64,000 nt of DNA from Calliopum simillimum (GCA_951812925.1 OX638372.1:4216001-4280000), one strand, 5' to 3'. Shown: positions 31,111 to 44,310, numbered from the stretch's first letter. Notes: generated by a model from the sequence alone, not told the origin. Translations and numbers: made by a program.

Positions 31111-33580
31111 ACTCCATCCTCCAAATCACTTTTCTCTATTGTTTACGAAATAACAAAAGTAGCGTCGCTCATGGGTGTTGAAGTCAAAAACTGTAATTTA
31201 AAAATAAGTTATTTCATTGTGATGAGGACTAACGAAAACTGTGCATTTTTTATCTCTAATAAAATTATACTTTCTCTGAAATATTTTTTTTTTTATTAAA
31301 AATTATTTGTGGCAAAAACTTTAATTTAATTTAAATTATTGTTGACAACAAATTTCCGGTTCGCACAGTTTCAAAAGCAGTGCAACAGCTGTTTTTAATC
31401 TAAAACTATGAAAATACTAAAAAGCGATGAGTTGTATTCACAGTGCAGTTTTGCAAAATTTCTGTTAAATTTTTGACAAAAATTACTCTTGACAATTTTT
31501 GTTTGACAATTTTTTTTTTTTTTTGTTTTTAATCTTTTGTGAAAATCTGACAGACATGCGGATGGACCAGTGAAAATGTCATGTTGTTTCTTTTGCTTTG
31601 AAATTTTTGTCTTTTATTTTTTAGCAAATGCAATTCGTCACGTTTACTTTTCTTTTTGCTGTTGCTTTCATATATTATTTATTTATTTGTTTCACTTGCA
31701 GATATGTATTGTTGGTGTTGTTAAATTTTGGGCTATGTTTTTGAACTTTATTTTTGTTACTGTTGCCAACAATGAATTTGTTCAAAACTTACAGCAACAG
31801 AACCACAGCGTATATAGTACGTCATTACGTTCAACTAAATATTGTTGGTTTCAGTTCATTTTTTTTGTTTTACATTAAATTTAGTTGCCACCTTATGGGC
31901 CCCTACCCTGCATCACTGTTGGCAACATGTAAATTGCTTTTTTTTTTAATTGAAATTTCTACACATTTTGCACTTTTATTGCGGAAATAAGAGAAAAAAA
32001 GTGTAGTTTGGTTCTTGCTGACTGCATGTTTTGTTGTTGATGTCTCTGTGTTAGGATTAACAGAATTCAAAAGACAGGAAGAGATTATTATTATTAATTA
32101 TTTTAATAATTAAAAATTTATATTTACGATATGACTTCATTTTTCACTTATACATGCAATATAAACATATGTATAAATCGTTCATTTTAAAAATAATGAA
32201 CTCAAATTTAGTTTCCTTCAAGTTGTTACCTAAATTAAAATATTGACATATTTTAAAAATAAGTTTCCAGTGAATTCTAATAAAGGCTAAGTAAGCCTTT
32301 TAGACTGAACATTTCAAAAATTTTTTTCTTTTAATTGCTTAATGTTAGAAATTTTAAAATGAAACTAAGCTTATTGGGCCTTATAGTGAATATACAATCT
32401 CAAGAATTTTTTCTCGGACTCCCTAGCATGCAATCGCAAAAAAACTGGAAGTAAAAAGTATCACTGCTGGAAATGGAATTTCCATTTTCAAAATATTAAC
32501 GATTGCAGACGCTCTCTCTCAAGAAAGGGATATATTCTCGGGAGGGAATTTCAAGAAAAATTCATGATAAGGTCCATTAATTTATAGATCATTTTTTTTG
32601 AACCAAGCATTGCATATTAAAATCATTTCAATTACCCTGTATAAGCATTGTTTAAATAATAACATAAACAAAAAATTACTATCATGATCGAAATCTGACA
32701 GCTGCGAGTGTTGAGCTGTCAATTTTGAGTTGAAGTTAAATATCATAAATGCAATACATATACACATACGTACATACATTCATAAATATATTTTCAAATT
32801 GCTACTACAAATGACTACAGCAAAAGATTATAAATCAATAAAGCGGCATGCGTCGCTTAACTTTTGAACTTCAAATAAGTATGTATGAATGTATGGATGT
32901 TTAACAAACAGCAGCTCAATAAATTTAAAAAGAAAAAGATATTAAAAATTCTGATCATAAAATTTTGATGTTTTTTTTTTTTGTTATTATACAATTTTTG
33001 TTTGTTTTTTATTTTTTCATTTAAGTATTAACTTAAATAAATATTTAATTTTAATGTTGTCTTCGCCTCTAACTGGCGCTACTTAAAAGCTATCAACTCT
33101 GCCATATTTGTTAAATATCAAAGGAATCAAAAATGAAATATAAAAAAAAAGATACTCAGTTAGTCATCGTTATTACTGGCGAGTTGTGTTGTTCAATGCG
33201 CTTTCAATAAAGCTACATATGTACATAATTGTATGTTTGTATGTAGCTGCGTTGAATGCACGATAAATGTTTTTATTGCCTTGCGATACGCCGTTGCTTT
33301 TTATCTACGGAATACGCTCTGTTATGTGTATTAAGGTGGTTCAAACGATGTCTATTTCTAAGTGTAGTAGTACCGATAGCATACCAACAAAACTTACATG
33401 CCCATTTTCACCAAAATTTAGTTGTTGTTTATTTAAATTTTGAAACTTAAATTATAAAAATTACAAATCCCTTAATGTGTGAGGACAAGGTATTCGGGTT
33501 GAGCTTAGCGAAATCCATTATAATCTATTAACTGACAATTTTACAACTTGCCAGCTTGGTAAGAAGAATTTTTTGGAATC
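31111..33580. other. Intronic DNA, nothing recognised
   Basis: AT-rich sequence with T runs and CATACATACATT-like tracts (about 32765). No gene or repeat family recognised. Confidence 0.6.
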
Positions 33581-33582
33581 TA

Positions 33583-34282
33583 TTTCATTTACTTTTTTCG
33601 ACATTTAAAAGTTTTTTTTGTAATTTTTTTAAAATTATTCGATTTCATCAACTTTTTTTTGACTTTCCATAATGCTTTGTTTTTATCAATTTTTTTCGAC
33701 CTTTTCAACTTTCTTCGATTTTACCAACTTTATTTTGACTTTTTTCGATTTCATCAACTTTTTTCGCTCGCGTACTTTTTTTTTTTTTTAACTTTTTCAA
33801 AATTTTTCGATTTCATCAACTTTTTTTGACTTTTTCAATTTCACCAACTTTTTTGATTCTCAACTTTTGTTGACTTTTTTAAAAATTTTCCATTACATCA
33901 ACTATTTTCGACGTTTTTTAAAAAAATTTCCATTTCATCAACTTTTTTTGACTTTTTAAAAATTAATCGATTTCATCAATTTTTTTTGACTTTTTCAAAA
34001 ATTTTCCATTTCATCAACTATTTTCGACTTTTTAAAAAAAAATTGTCATTTCATTAACTTTTTTTGACTTTTTCAATTTCATCAACTTTTTTCGATTCTT
34101 AAACTATTTTCGTTTTCATCACCTTTTTTTGACTTATTCAACTTATTACGATTTCATAAATTTTTTTTGAATTTTTCGATTTCATCAACTTTTTTTGACT
34201 TATGCAATTTATTACGATTTCACAAATATTTTTGGAATTTTACAAAATTTTTCGATTTCAGCAACATTTTTTAAAATTTTTT
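33583..34282. repeat. Degenerate minisatellite (TTTCATCAACTTTTTTTGAC)
   Basis: About twenty irregular copies of a 30-40 bp unit such as GATTTCATCAACTTTTTTTG followed by ACTTTTTCAAAATTTTTC. Units vary in T-run length and in GAC/CGAC spacing. Noncoding. Confidence 0.85.
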
Positions 34283-35585
34283 TAAAAGACAACATTGAAT
34301 AATGGCACTCACTAATTTGAAACCGCTACATTTTCTGCATATGCAGAGCTATTTTGATAATCCCAAGCAATCAAATTTTGAGTTTACCAAGGGCCTATGT
34401 CATGTTTTCCAATTTACATTTTCACAAAAAGAACTTAACTGTTATTGCAAAATTTTTGAATAAAGACCAAAATATGAGCTTAAGTTAAAGTTAAGCTAAA
34501 GTTTCATAATGTCATAACTTTGCGCAACTTTGGCGCCATTCGCTTAATCTTGTAAATCAAAACATCATCTTAAGAAATCAAAATATTTCAATACATTGCA
34601 AAATACTTTGCATCTGTTCTTTAACCAGTAGGATCAAAAAACTTAATATTCTCAGACCACGACCTACCTAATTTCTTAAACTAAAGCAACTATACCCCTT
34701 CTTATTTTGTATCTCGAAACGATTGAGTGACTGAAAATCACTGCCTTCGACTTTAGTCTTCAGTCAATCACTTGTTTCGATATATAGAATTAGAAGGTTG
34801 GATTCAAAAATTGACGTAATCGCTCTTTTCCGAAATGTAAGTGAGCGAATTCTTTTTTCGCCACCCTACTGATTGTTTACTCCTCCTTTTTTTTTCTTTT
34901 TGATTTTGGTAGTTGAAAAATAATAAAAACAATTTTTTAATGTTAACTTAAAACAATTAAATATTGAACAGAAATACAAATGTTTTATTTGCTCATATTC
35001 CTTTAAAGAAAAAAAAAAATGCAATTCCATTGAAATCATTTGTTTTTTTTTTTTTTTTTGTGAGTTCTGCGTTGCTTTTGACATTCCAATTTTTGATTTT
35101 CCTAAGGTAACTATCCTCTACTCAAGGTATAACTTTTAGCAAAACTATTTACAAAAAATATATTCATTCGCTTTTTTTGTAAGTAGTTTATGTTTTCGCT
35201 GCATCCAACTTTGTGGAGTTACTGTTGTATTTTTCCCCTCAATCTTGTAGCATTTGTGTTTAGCTACAAAGTTGTTAAATCAAATTGAGCTTCAATTAAC
35301 CAAGCTTCGAAAAGTAAAAACCACTTTCTGGGTAAATCTACAGAATTCGAACTCAAAATAAAAAATAAAAATATTGTCAGACTAATTATAGCCAGTGATA
35401 TAATAAAATATATTTTTTATTGTTTCACATTTTTGAATTTTTTTTTTTTATTAATTTTATTTAAGTACTTAAAGTATGAGGAAATTTGATTTATTTGCTA
35501 CATAATAAAAGAATTGGCTACAACAACAAAAGACAGAAAAACATAGAAATCAAGACAAATCTAAAATTTATGGCTACTTTTCGCA
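34283..35585. other. Intronic DNA, nothing recognised
   Basis: AT-rich, with T runs at 35040 and 35440. A partly symmetric CTATACCCCTTCTTATTTTG stretch near 34690 was not resolved. Confidence 0.5.
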
Positions 35586-35589
35586 TTAA

Positions 35590-35800
35590 AAATAACGCGT
35601 CTCGCTAATCTCTCAGCAGCAACGAATTCGCCAGGCGCCACGATTCCGTGACACTTAACAGCAGCACACAAAGTATACAATTTAATGGACGCAACTGTTG
35701 TGCGCCGCGCGGTGACTTTGTTTGCGAAAATTAAATTATTGGCAAAAAGTGGCTAAGGTCAAGCTAACGGTAATTAATCGCATAAAATAATTAACGCAAA
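35590..35800. other. Higher-complexity intronic island
   Basis: Contains ACGCGTCTCGCTAATCTC, CAGCAGCAACGAATTCGCCA, GGCGCCACGATTCCGTG and GTTGTGCGCCGCGCGGTGAC followed by TAATTAATCG-type homeodomain-like cores. No open frame. One of the clearest non-repetitive, GC-richer patches in the big intron; regulatory function is speculative. Confidence 0.35.
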
Positions 35801-36384
35801 GTTGAAAGTAACAAAAGTATAAAAATAAAAATGGCAAAACAAAAGACAGAAAAAAAGCAGCGAAATATTAAAAAGAAAAAAAAAAGAAAAAAAAGAACAA
35901 AAATGGCAGAACTACCAGCCACATTTTGTGCAAAATTAAGGGGCTGCGCATAAAGATTTAATATTTTTTTTTTTTTTTTTCTTGAAATTAATATTAAAAG
36001 CTAATATAGTATATTATAAAAAAGATTTACAACCGCAAATATTTAAAAAATAGCTACACACAATCAAAGCAACAAAAAATATCCGATAGTATTTAGTATT
36101 GGTCATTTGCATCATTTAAGTGAAACGCCCACAGTGTTGACACACGCAAGAAACTTTGTCATTTTTGTATCCACATTGCCCTAACGAGAATTGGGTATTT
36201 TGATATTAAATCATTTAAGATGATAACTAGTAATTTCTGGGTGATTCCATAAGTTAATTTTCCATAAGGCATATTCATAGTGTACAGTGGCGATGCGTAT
36301 ACATTTGCTATGGATATCGATATCATTCAAAGTGAGCGTTGCAGGAAAAGCATAGTACTTTTAACAATGAACGAAACATTTTTT

Positions 36385-36460
36385 TTTTCTAGAATATCTC
36401 AAGATCCTGATATGATAGAAAAAAAATAGTTACTAAATTCGGAATCAGCGACCCTAAAAT
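36385..36460. repeat. Partial relative of the 994..1154 MITE-like element
   Basis: ACTAAATTCGGAATCAGCGA followed by CCCTAAAAT corresponds to one terminus of that element, with GATCCTGATATGATAGAAAA upstream matching its interior (GACCTGATAGGAAAA). Confidence 0.5.
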
Positions 36461-36849
36461 ACCCAAGAAATGTGAGATCTCGATTCAAAATTTTATACTT
36501 TCAATATGTTTGTGGCCCAAATCCCTTTGTAAGTCTTACAGCTTGATAAAGTCGAAGTTTTTTTCGATAATAAATCATATAAGAAAATTTACTAAACATA
36601 GCACGTTTCGGAAATAATTACTGCTCTTCAAACAATCAAAAGCAATCGTTACAGAAAAAGTGATTTCAGGCAGCACTCAAAAACATACAGATTGGATATT
36701 TTTACAAAAATGTAAATTCACGGCCCCGAACTTCTGTGAATATTTTTCATATTTACCTGAATATTCTGTATTTACGTAAAAATCAAATAATACAAAAATA
36801 TCCTTGAAGTATGCAATTCTGAATTTGAAAATTATAAACTGTAGTTAAT

Positions 36850-37460
36850 AAAAATGGTTTAAATGTAATGCAAACTCACTCATTTGTATCAAAAATGGTC
36901 TAAATGTAGTGCATAATCCGTCATAAGTACCAAAAGTGGTCCAATAGTGTGATGAAGAGCAATCGCTAGTGCATCGAGCTAATGGCATGCGTTGCGTGGA
37001 GAGACCCAGATTCATAATCTCGGCTCGTCAACTTTCAATACTATTTTTACTAATCAAGCACAACTCGTCGGATGAGTCTTGGGAGTGGAAAGCAAAACAT
37101 CATAGCCGAGGCATAAAATAATAACAAAAAATATAAATAAAAAAAATTTTCACCCGCACTGGGATTCGAACCCGGAACACAATGCTCAGAAATATATAAC
37201 AAACCCTTTAACATATCCGCTGTAGAATCCTCAAACGTTTTGTCTGAAATTTATATTAAAATCAAATTTTTTGAAATTGATTTTAAAATGACTGACCTTT
37301 TTTTGGTCTCAATGTAATGCATAATCAGACAACTGGTTACGTCCAATGAAAAGCAATAAAAAACGTAAATAGAACTTTACATGTGATGGGATTAGAATTT
37401 GGACACTAGTCGGTCGCCCCCATGGAGTAGTTTACAAACTAGTTTCCGAGTACTCTGTGG
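36850..37460. repeat. Cluster of tRNA-like (SINE-type) segments
   Basis: On the minus strand, GTTCCGGGTTCGAATCCCAG (37158..37177) is an excellent box B (T-loop) sequence. A second candidate lies at 37345..37445 (minus strand GTCCAAATTCTAATCCC), and a plus-strand one at 36958..37020 (AGATTCATAATCTCGGC). The repeated phrase CTAAATGTAGTGCATAATCC links them. Acceptor stems do not pair, so these are tRNA-derived repeats, not tRNA genes. Confidence 0.4.
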
Positions 37461-38313
37461 TCCTATATGGATATTGCTCAATTTTGTAAGATAATTTTCC
37501 GGACTCAGGCGTTATTGACTTTTAAAAATTGTATTTTCGGCACTCCCTAATGCAGGCGCTTCGAATCGGTTCCATGAGGAGAGTTTCGTACCTTTTTTCA
37601 TTATCCTCGACGTGCAATGAACTTAAACGAGAGTAAGATCGAGTTGACCATTTTGTTTTTTCATGGATTTTTCCAGTTTTTTTAAGGAGTTATAATTTTT
37701 TGGAAAACAAAAAGCTTATCCAACTTAAATGATGAGTAAATACAAATATGTTGCATTTATCTGAAAAATAGGACATAATGGATAAAGCGGTACAAATTGC
37801 TGTGATTAGCGCTGGCGTGCTTTTGAACGCGCACTCACAATTCCCCTAATAGTAGGCATAAATTGTTGACAATTGCTATGCCCCTTTTTTTTCAGCTGTT
37901 TATTTGCTAACGCATTATTTTATATAGAAGTGTGCTATTTTTGTATAGTTCACTCGTATTTTGCCTACAATTTGTCTGGTGCGTCTTGCTGTTGACTCTA
38001 TGAATTATTTTTGAGTTACACTGTGAAAATTTTGCATAGAAATAGAGATTTTTTTTCCTATTTATTCGGGAAAAATTGCTAACTCAATGCAGTTATTCAC
38101 ATATTATATTTAGTTTATTTTTGAAACCGGACACTATTTACCACCCCCTAATGATTTTATTTAAAATCAAAAAAAAGTTCTTTCATAGACAGATGGCAGC
38201 GTTGATTTGCATTAAAAATTTACTAATGCAAATTGAAATTTTAACCTGACAGACGACAATATCTGCATTAAACAAGCAACTGAATTGGTGACATTTTCAA
38301 ATACAATAGAAAA
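37461..38313. other. Intronic DNA, nothing recognised
   Basis: AT-rich; no family signature on either strand. Confidence 0.55.
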
Positions 38314-38580
38314 CAATTGACGAGTGGCCGTACCAAAGGACCTAAGTACCATTTCGAGGCAAAAGTAGTGTCATAATATGTAACGGGTGGCATTTTGTTA
38401 GAAATTAATATAATTGTTTTCTGTTTTCACTAAAAATTTTTTTGATAGTGTGAAATTGATGTCATTATGTTGAAAAAATTATAACAGTCAAATAAAAGAC
38501 TATTAGGTACATAAAAAGTATGACATTACTTTGGCCTCGAAATGGTACTTAGGCCCTATGGTACGACCACTCCTCATTTG
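38314..38580. mobile_element. MITE, copy 2 (same family as 4906..5170)
   Basis: The left end is CAATTGACGAGTGGCCGTAC and the right end GTACGACCACTCCTCATTTG. The interior is nearly identical to copy 1 (for example TGTAACGGGTGGCATTTTGT and AGTCAAATAAAAGACTATTA), differing at a handful of positions. The two copies have the same orientation. Confidence 0.85.
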
Positions 38581-38879
38581 TCAGTTACCAACGGTGTTAT
38601 CATATTGAAATAGCTTACTTCAGTAAAAATTCTCTCTTATTTCGTGCATTTACGTTAAAGTTGGTACGCGTCCAGATGGGGATAATTCAAAAGTTAGTTT
38701 GAATTAAGACTGCTAATGCATATTAACGCTGTCTGTCATCAGATAAATATTCTCACGGAATATATTCCGATTTGAAACAAAATTCTAAACTTTCTAGTGT
38801 AAGTATTGCTTGCAAACCTCCATAGGTTTATTTGTCTTGTACTGACTCTGTCTATAAATTCATAGCTATTTTTATAATT

Positions 38880-39420
38880 GTGTATGCAACACTTTCACCC
38901 GCACAATTTACCCCACCGCACACATTGTGCCCTTCACTGCCTATGATGTTGTCGTTGTTGTTGTTATTGTTTTCATTATTGGGGTAATTGTATAGCGTGC
39001 AACATGGCATAGCGTACCGTAAATTGGCTGGCAGTTACAAGGAAAATCGATTTAAATTTGCATCCATTTATACAGAGAGCGCTGCAGCTTCTCGTGCGCA
39101 TAGAGAAATCTTCAACATAATTTGTGACGCGACCAGCAGCAGCAAAGGGCGTGAAAAGGGGAGCAACATGTACAATTGGGAGTGAAAGAAAAAGTCGTTG
39201 GAGTCAAAGCACTGAGCGCTGTGTGATGTTGTTATTGTTAATTTTGCTTGAAGGCGTGCGCGTGTGACAAACACTTAAATTGCTTTACGTTCTCTATGCT
39301 GCTGCTTTGCTTGCTTGCTGCACATTGCTGTAGTTAGTTGTTGCTGTTGTTGTCTATGCTGCTTGCTGCCGCTATTGCCCTGGTCGGCAGCATTTTTATG
39401 CAAAATTTTGTGTGCGTAAT
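38880..39420. other. Higher-complexity intronic island
   Basis: Mixed sequence with CACCCGCACAATTTACCCCA, GGAGCAACATGTACAATTGG, GCACTGAGCGCTGTGTGATG and CTTGCTGCCGCTATTGCCCT. A 65-codon reading frame at 38988 has no recognised motif. Possibly regulatory. Confidence 0.3.
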
Positions 39421-39439
39421 TCAAATGGAATGTTTTAAT

Positions 39440-39741
39440 ATTTTTAATCTAAGTTTCTTCAGGCTCTAGGTCAGTTCCAAATAAAACTCTTTTATGTTTT
39501 AATGAAATAAATTTGTTTTTGTTTAATTTTTTCCAATATTTCGAACTCCTTCGGTTAACAAACGACACTCACTAAACGCGGGTATAATTGTTACTCAATT
39601 GTAAAATTCTTTCCTGAAGACGAACACCGAAGGAGTTCGAAATATTGGAAAAAATTAAACAAAAACAAATTTATTTCATTAAAACATAAAAGAGTTTTAT
39701 TTGGAACTGACCTAGAGCCTGAAGAAACTTAGATTAAAAAT
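39440..39741. repeat. Perfect inverted repeat, arms about 115 bp, 72-bp loop
   Basis: The left arm 39440..39554 (ATTTTTAATCTAAGTTTCTT to CGAACTCCTTCGG) and the right arm 39627..39741 (CCGAAGGAGTTCG to AAGAAACTTAGATTAAAAAT) are reverse complements with no mismatch found by eye. The loop is 39555..39626. GGAATGTTTTAAT occurs just outside on both sides (39428 and 39775), which could be a remnant of a duplication. Noncoding. Confidence 0.92.
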
Positions 39742-40087
39742 TTTAAAGTCATAAGGTCGAACAAAATATCACCGGAATGTTTTAATTTTATAAAAATAAA
39801 AGTAGTAGTAGATACAAAGATATACCTACCAACAAAGAAAACATTTTTTTTTTTCTTTTTTGAGTTTTATAAAAAGCCAAAGCTTGGCAAAGAAGGCTAA
39901 AAGAGAATGTGTTGTTGTTGCGCTATAATGGCTAAATGTTGTCGTTGCAATTAGCGAAGCATAAATGCGCTGGTAATATTTTTTGCTGTTCTATGCAAAA
40001 ATACTTTTTTTTTAAATTTTTACTAAGAAAATTTAGTCGTTGTATTGATAGAATACGAAAGATTATATTTTGAAGAAATAAAAATTA

Positions 40088-40983
40088 TATGGGTGATTCT
40101 ACTCATAAGGAAATATTCTGCGGTAGGTGATCATTTATATGTTTTTTATAACAATATTTCATTGATTAATGATCAAAACAAAACATCTTAATTGTTTCTA
40201 GTATGACAATCAGAAATAGCTAGATCCCAAAAATATTTCATGTACTTTAAAGTCCCAAATCCTCAGTCTCCTGGCATGTAGCTTTTACGAAATTATTGTT
40301 TTAATGTTAAATAAAAGTCAATTTTGAGTAAGCTTACGTACACTTTCCACTAAAAATGAGAAGTGTAATCAATAATATTTTACTGTAACTCTCAAATTCT
40401 TCTATTTATATTAAATTTTACTAAAAAATAAATTATTGAACTTTGTCACTCGACTTTTACCTCAGCCTCCTGGCGTAGTAAAGCGATCTTATAATCGCTA
40501 CCATTTGTTTCGGATCATGGATATTTAAGTCGATACGCCGAGTTTGTGTGTGAAATTGTGTTGCTGCCAGTCAAATTCTTAGGTTTCTGGCTACAATTTT
40601 CGTTAAAAATTTATTTCGTGGGAAATTTTTGCAATGTTCCAATAATTTTTATGTAGAGTTCAATAATTTCGTGAATTTATTGAATGAAAAGTGAAAATAC
40701 CCCAGCCTCCTAGCCTCAGTCCCATCGAAACTTAAAGATCTAATTTTTGTTTTTTAGTGAAAATTATTGGGTTTTTAACAAAATTCTCTAAATAAGATTA
40801 TTTCCTCAAGCAAAATTTTTTTTTAAGTGGCCATAAAATTCGAGTATCTAATTTTTTTGACCAGCCCGTTTTAGAAAAGTGCAGAAAAAGACCATATCCA
40901 AACTCAGACTACTTCTCTGATCCCGGACTCAAAAACAAAAAACTAAAATATTTTGCTTCCTTCGTAAGTAGAATCAGCCATAT
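40088..40983. mobile_element. Inverted-repeat element with internal CAGCCTCCTGGC repeats
   Basis: The left end TATGGGTGATTCTACTCATA and right end TAAGTAGAATCAGCCATATT are imperfect inverted repeats. Inside, CTCAGTCTCCTGGC (40262), CTCAGCCTCCTGGC (40462) and CCCAGCCTCCTAGC (40702) recur at roughly 200-240 bp spacing. No transposase frame. Confidence 0.5.
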
Positions 40984-42040
40984 TTATTTTTATAACAGTA
41001 AATAATTTATGTTTCAATAAATTGTATTGATTTCAATATGAAGCTTGGCATCTTCGAAGCACACTGTCCACGCCTTGAATAAGTTCGACCAAAGTTATGT
41101 TCGTATACGCATGCTCTTTGGTCTTTAAATTTTTTTAAAAAATGTCAAAGCTCATCAAATAATTTTTGCGACACATACTAAGTAAAACAAAATACCAGCA
41201 TCTATTCAAATTAAAAATGAATGAAAAGAAATCTTTTCTGACTCTTAAATGTAACTAAGGGATTAAACTTCTTTGCACTAATTCTGACGCACAGTACGTA
41301 TTATCAAAATAAAATAAAAAATGGAATACCAAAGATTTCGCGCAAGGCATAAAATATCAGCCAATTCAATCAGTGTGAACAGTGCCACTACTGCCCTTTT
41401 TAATGAATACTATGCCTTTTTTATTGCAGCAATGCGATAAGCTGACATTTTTTTATTTATCGGTAATACATTCTTAAAAGAGAAGCAGGAGCTGCACACA
41501 GGAATTAATTATATACGGATACCTACTGCATAATACCATTTTTGCATAGAATGCGCATATGGACACATAAATAGCACAAAATTCATATGCAGACAGATAC
41601 GAAATAATAGTCATATAAAATGCCTGAAATATTAATTTTGGAATCAATTGACATGGTTCATATTGGTAATGTAAGTCATTTACATTTATACACATACATG
41701 CATATGTTTGTCGTTAATGGGTGGTGGCATCTAGGGATGCAAAGGCCTACTAAGTCGACACACATAAGACTTGTGACAAGTGTCTAGACATTTTATTTAG
41801 GCGAACATATTTCTTAGGTTGCATCCAATTGCGATGCCACTAAAAACAACAAAAAAATATAAAACATAAAATAAATTCATATTGTGTTGCTATTAGGCCT
41901 GCCAATTGAATTTGCTTGGCTGTGAGTGTATTTATAATAAAAAAAAGAAATTGTGATTTTTTACATCTGCATGTCGGCACAAATGCACTCTATAATTTTT
42001 GTGTAAAAAATTAATTATTTTTTTAAAATAACTAATATCG
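40984..42040. other. Intronic DNA, nothing recognised
   Basis: AT-rich; no family signature seen. Confidence 0.5.
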
Positions 42041-42044
42041 TATA

Positions 42045-42100
42045 TTTCTAAGCATTGGGTTCCGGGTTGGAATCTTAGTGTGGGTAAAATTTTATTTATT
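42045..42100 (+). repeat. tRNA-like box B segment of the 37150 family
   Basis: ATTGGGTTCCGGGTTGGAAT followed by CTTAGTGTGGGTAAAATTTT aligns to the minus strand of 37141..37180. Too short and unpaired to be a tRNA gene. Confidence 0.45.
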
Positions 42101-43920
42101 AATATTTTAGTGGCATTTTCCACTGCGAAGACTCTGCATATGCTTCTTTTATAAAAATTGAAAATTTTAAATTGAAAATTAACGAGCGGTGGTTTTAAAT
42201 CCGAGTCAATCAATGCAGCGCACGTTCGCAGATCGATACAATATCGTTTATTCTTCATTACGTGTATAGTAGATGAATCACCCAACACTTCATAGTCAGT
42301 AACATTATAATTTCATTGACACAATCTATACACAATTGGACTACTTTTGGTACTACTTCATTATATTTGGAACGCTTTTGATACAATTGATAATTTAAGT
42401 CAATCTATTCTGGTTTTAGGTGTAGTCCATTTAGGATTACTGACGACTAACGCAGAGATCAGACTTAAGAGACAATTGTCTCCACCTGTCCTACAAGGCA
42501 GTCGCTATAGGTCTTCTCTTTATAACTTAATGCATACATTCGAAGGTTAATAAAGTGTAGGGTGGCTAGAAACTGGGGAACTCTTATTTTTGCATTATTT
42601 TGTTATTGTTCTTTATTTTTTTGTTACGGCTCAGCACCAATTTCATAATCTCTTATTTTTTATTGCTGCTTTATTATTTGTTCCCCATAAGTCTCTTAGA
42701 GGTTATGCCAAAACCACTTAACATCATCCTCACTGCGCAAGTGCGAAAATCCGCACATTTTTTTTTTTTTAATTTTATTTTTAATTCTTTAAGCTGCCAA
42801 TATTTATGAAATATGAATGCGCGTTTTGTTGTGGCCTATCTGAGTATCTGAGAGTTAGCTCTGTTGCATACAAAAATAACTTTGCGATGATGAAGTTGCA
42901 CATACAACGCCAGTCAAAGATATTCCACACCACACATACTTGCTCACACGTTATCTAGATTCTTATGCGAAAGAAGGTGTTTTTCTTTTGATAATTAACG
43001 CGTTTTTACTTTTTTTTTGAGCGCTACAAAGGAGGCTTAGTAAAAAAGTAAAAAAAAAACCAAATACCTGAAGCAGAAGCAGCAGAAGAAGAATTGCTCT
43101 TTTGTGCTGCATCACGTTGTTATTGCGATATGCGCGTGTTTCTGCCTCAGCAATGGTGCTTGGCGTTTAACAGCATAACAAGTTTGAGCCGCCCATAAAG
43201 GCAATTCAGCGCCTTTTTTAACCAACTTTTTATCTGTTTTTTGCAGTGGATTTACTTTTTTTTCATCGCTTCGAACCTTGTGGTAATTTTTTTTTTGTCA
43301 ATTCATATTTTTTTGTTTTTCAGAATTTAAATTTTTTTTTGTTTTTTGCTAAAAGACGCGCCAGTATTCTGTCTACGTCTGGCAGCTCGACACTCGAAAA
43401 TGACACTAAGACGCAGCTTAAAGAAAAAAGTGGACTCATCCTTAACCTCAACCACAAGCAACCAACCAACCACTCAGGACTATGGCGGACGGCGGTTGAG
43501 TATGATTTAAGAACTTGAGCTGGAATTGCAGCTTGTTAAAACTGTAATGAGTTTTGAGGTGTGGAAAAATCTAAAAAGCAAAAAAATTCAATGAAACAAT
43601 AAATAAATTGTAGGCTATATTCTGAGTGGGTGGTATACATTTATGAGACCTTGATAAATATTTCTGCCTTAAAAATTTGAAGCTTTAAGGTTTTTACTAA
43701 AAAGAAGCGAATAAATGTGTGGAATAAGGCCAAGATAAAGAAAAAAGTAATTTTACATATTAGATAGAGCGATGAGAACAATAATAACGCATAGTGATGA
43801 GCAAAATTGTTCTTGGTAAAGATGTTCATCAATACATTTTAGTATAAAAAAAAGCCGTTTAACATACCTTATTATGATTACTTTCTAATCTGCGTTGAAT
43901 ATCATTTAATTCGGTAGTAG
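42101..43920. other. Intronic DNA, nothing recognised
   Basis: Mostly AT-rich. A mixed patch at 42820..43230 includes GCAGCAGAAGAAG and CGATATGCGCGTGTTTCTGC. A plus-strand frame ending near 43518 is low complexity followed by unremarkable residues. Confidence 0.45.
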
Positions 43921-44310
43921 GCGTGTGTGGGGTAAAGTGGGAAATGCCACTTTCCGGGCAAACTATCAAAGTATAGCTGTCATAAGCTTCTGACATGTAC
44001 TTGAAATGACCGTAAGCAAATCGTTATGGCATAGCGACGCGTGCAGACGTTTTTTGTGCTCTCTGGAATCATGTAGTTCTTAAGTGATTTTGAGATTTAA
44101 TTTTTAAATTTTTAAGCATCGATATTTTTTTACTGTTTTTGGTGATAAACCGATTGTAAGTACACTTAAATATTCTTTGTAGTCTTAATTTTGATAACGA
44201 AAAAGGATTCCGTGTAATGCACAGAGCGAAAGAATGACGCTCACATTTTTTGCAAAATGTGGTGTCGGGGTGAAGTGGGTCCAATGAAAATTAGCCAAGC
44301 AAAATAGAAA

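Noticed and set aside
37141..37220. A tRNA gene
   Set aside because: Box B is good but the acceptor and anticodon stems do not pair, and related fragments occur elsewhere as repeats.
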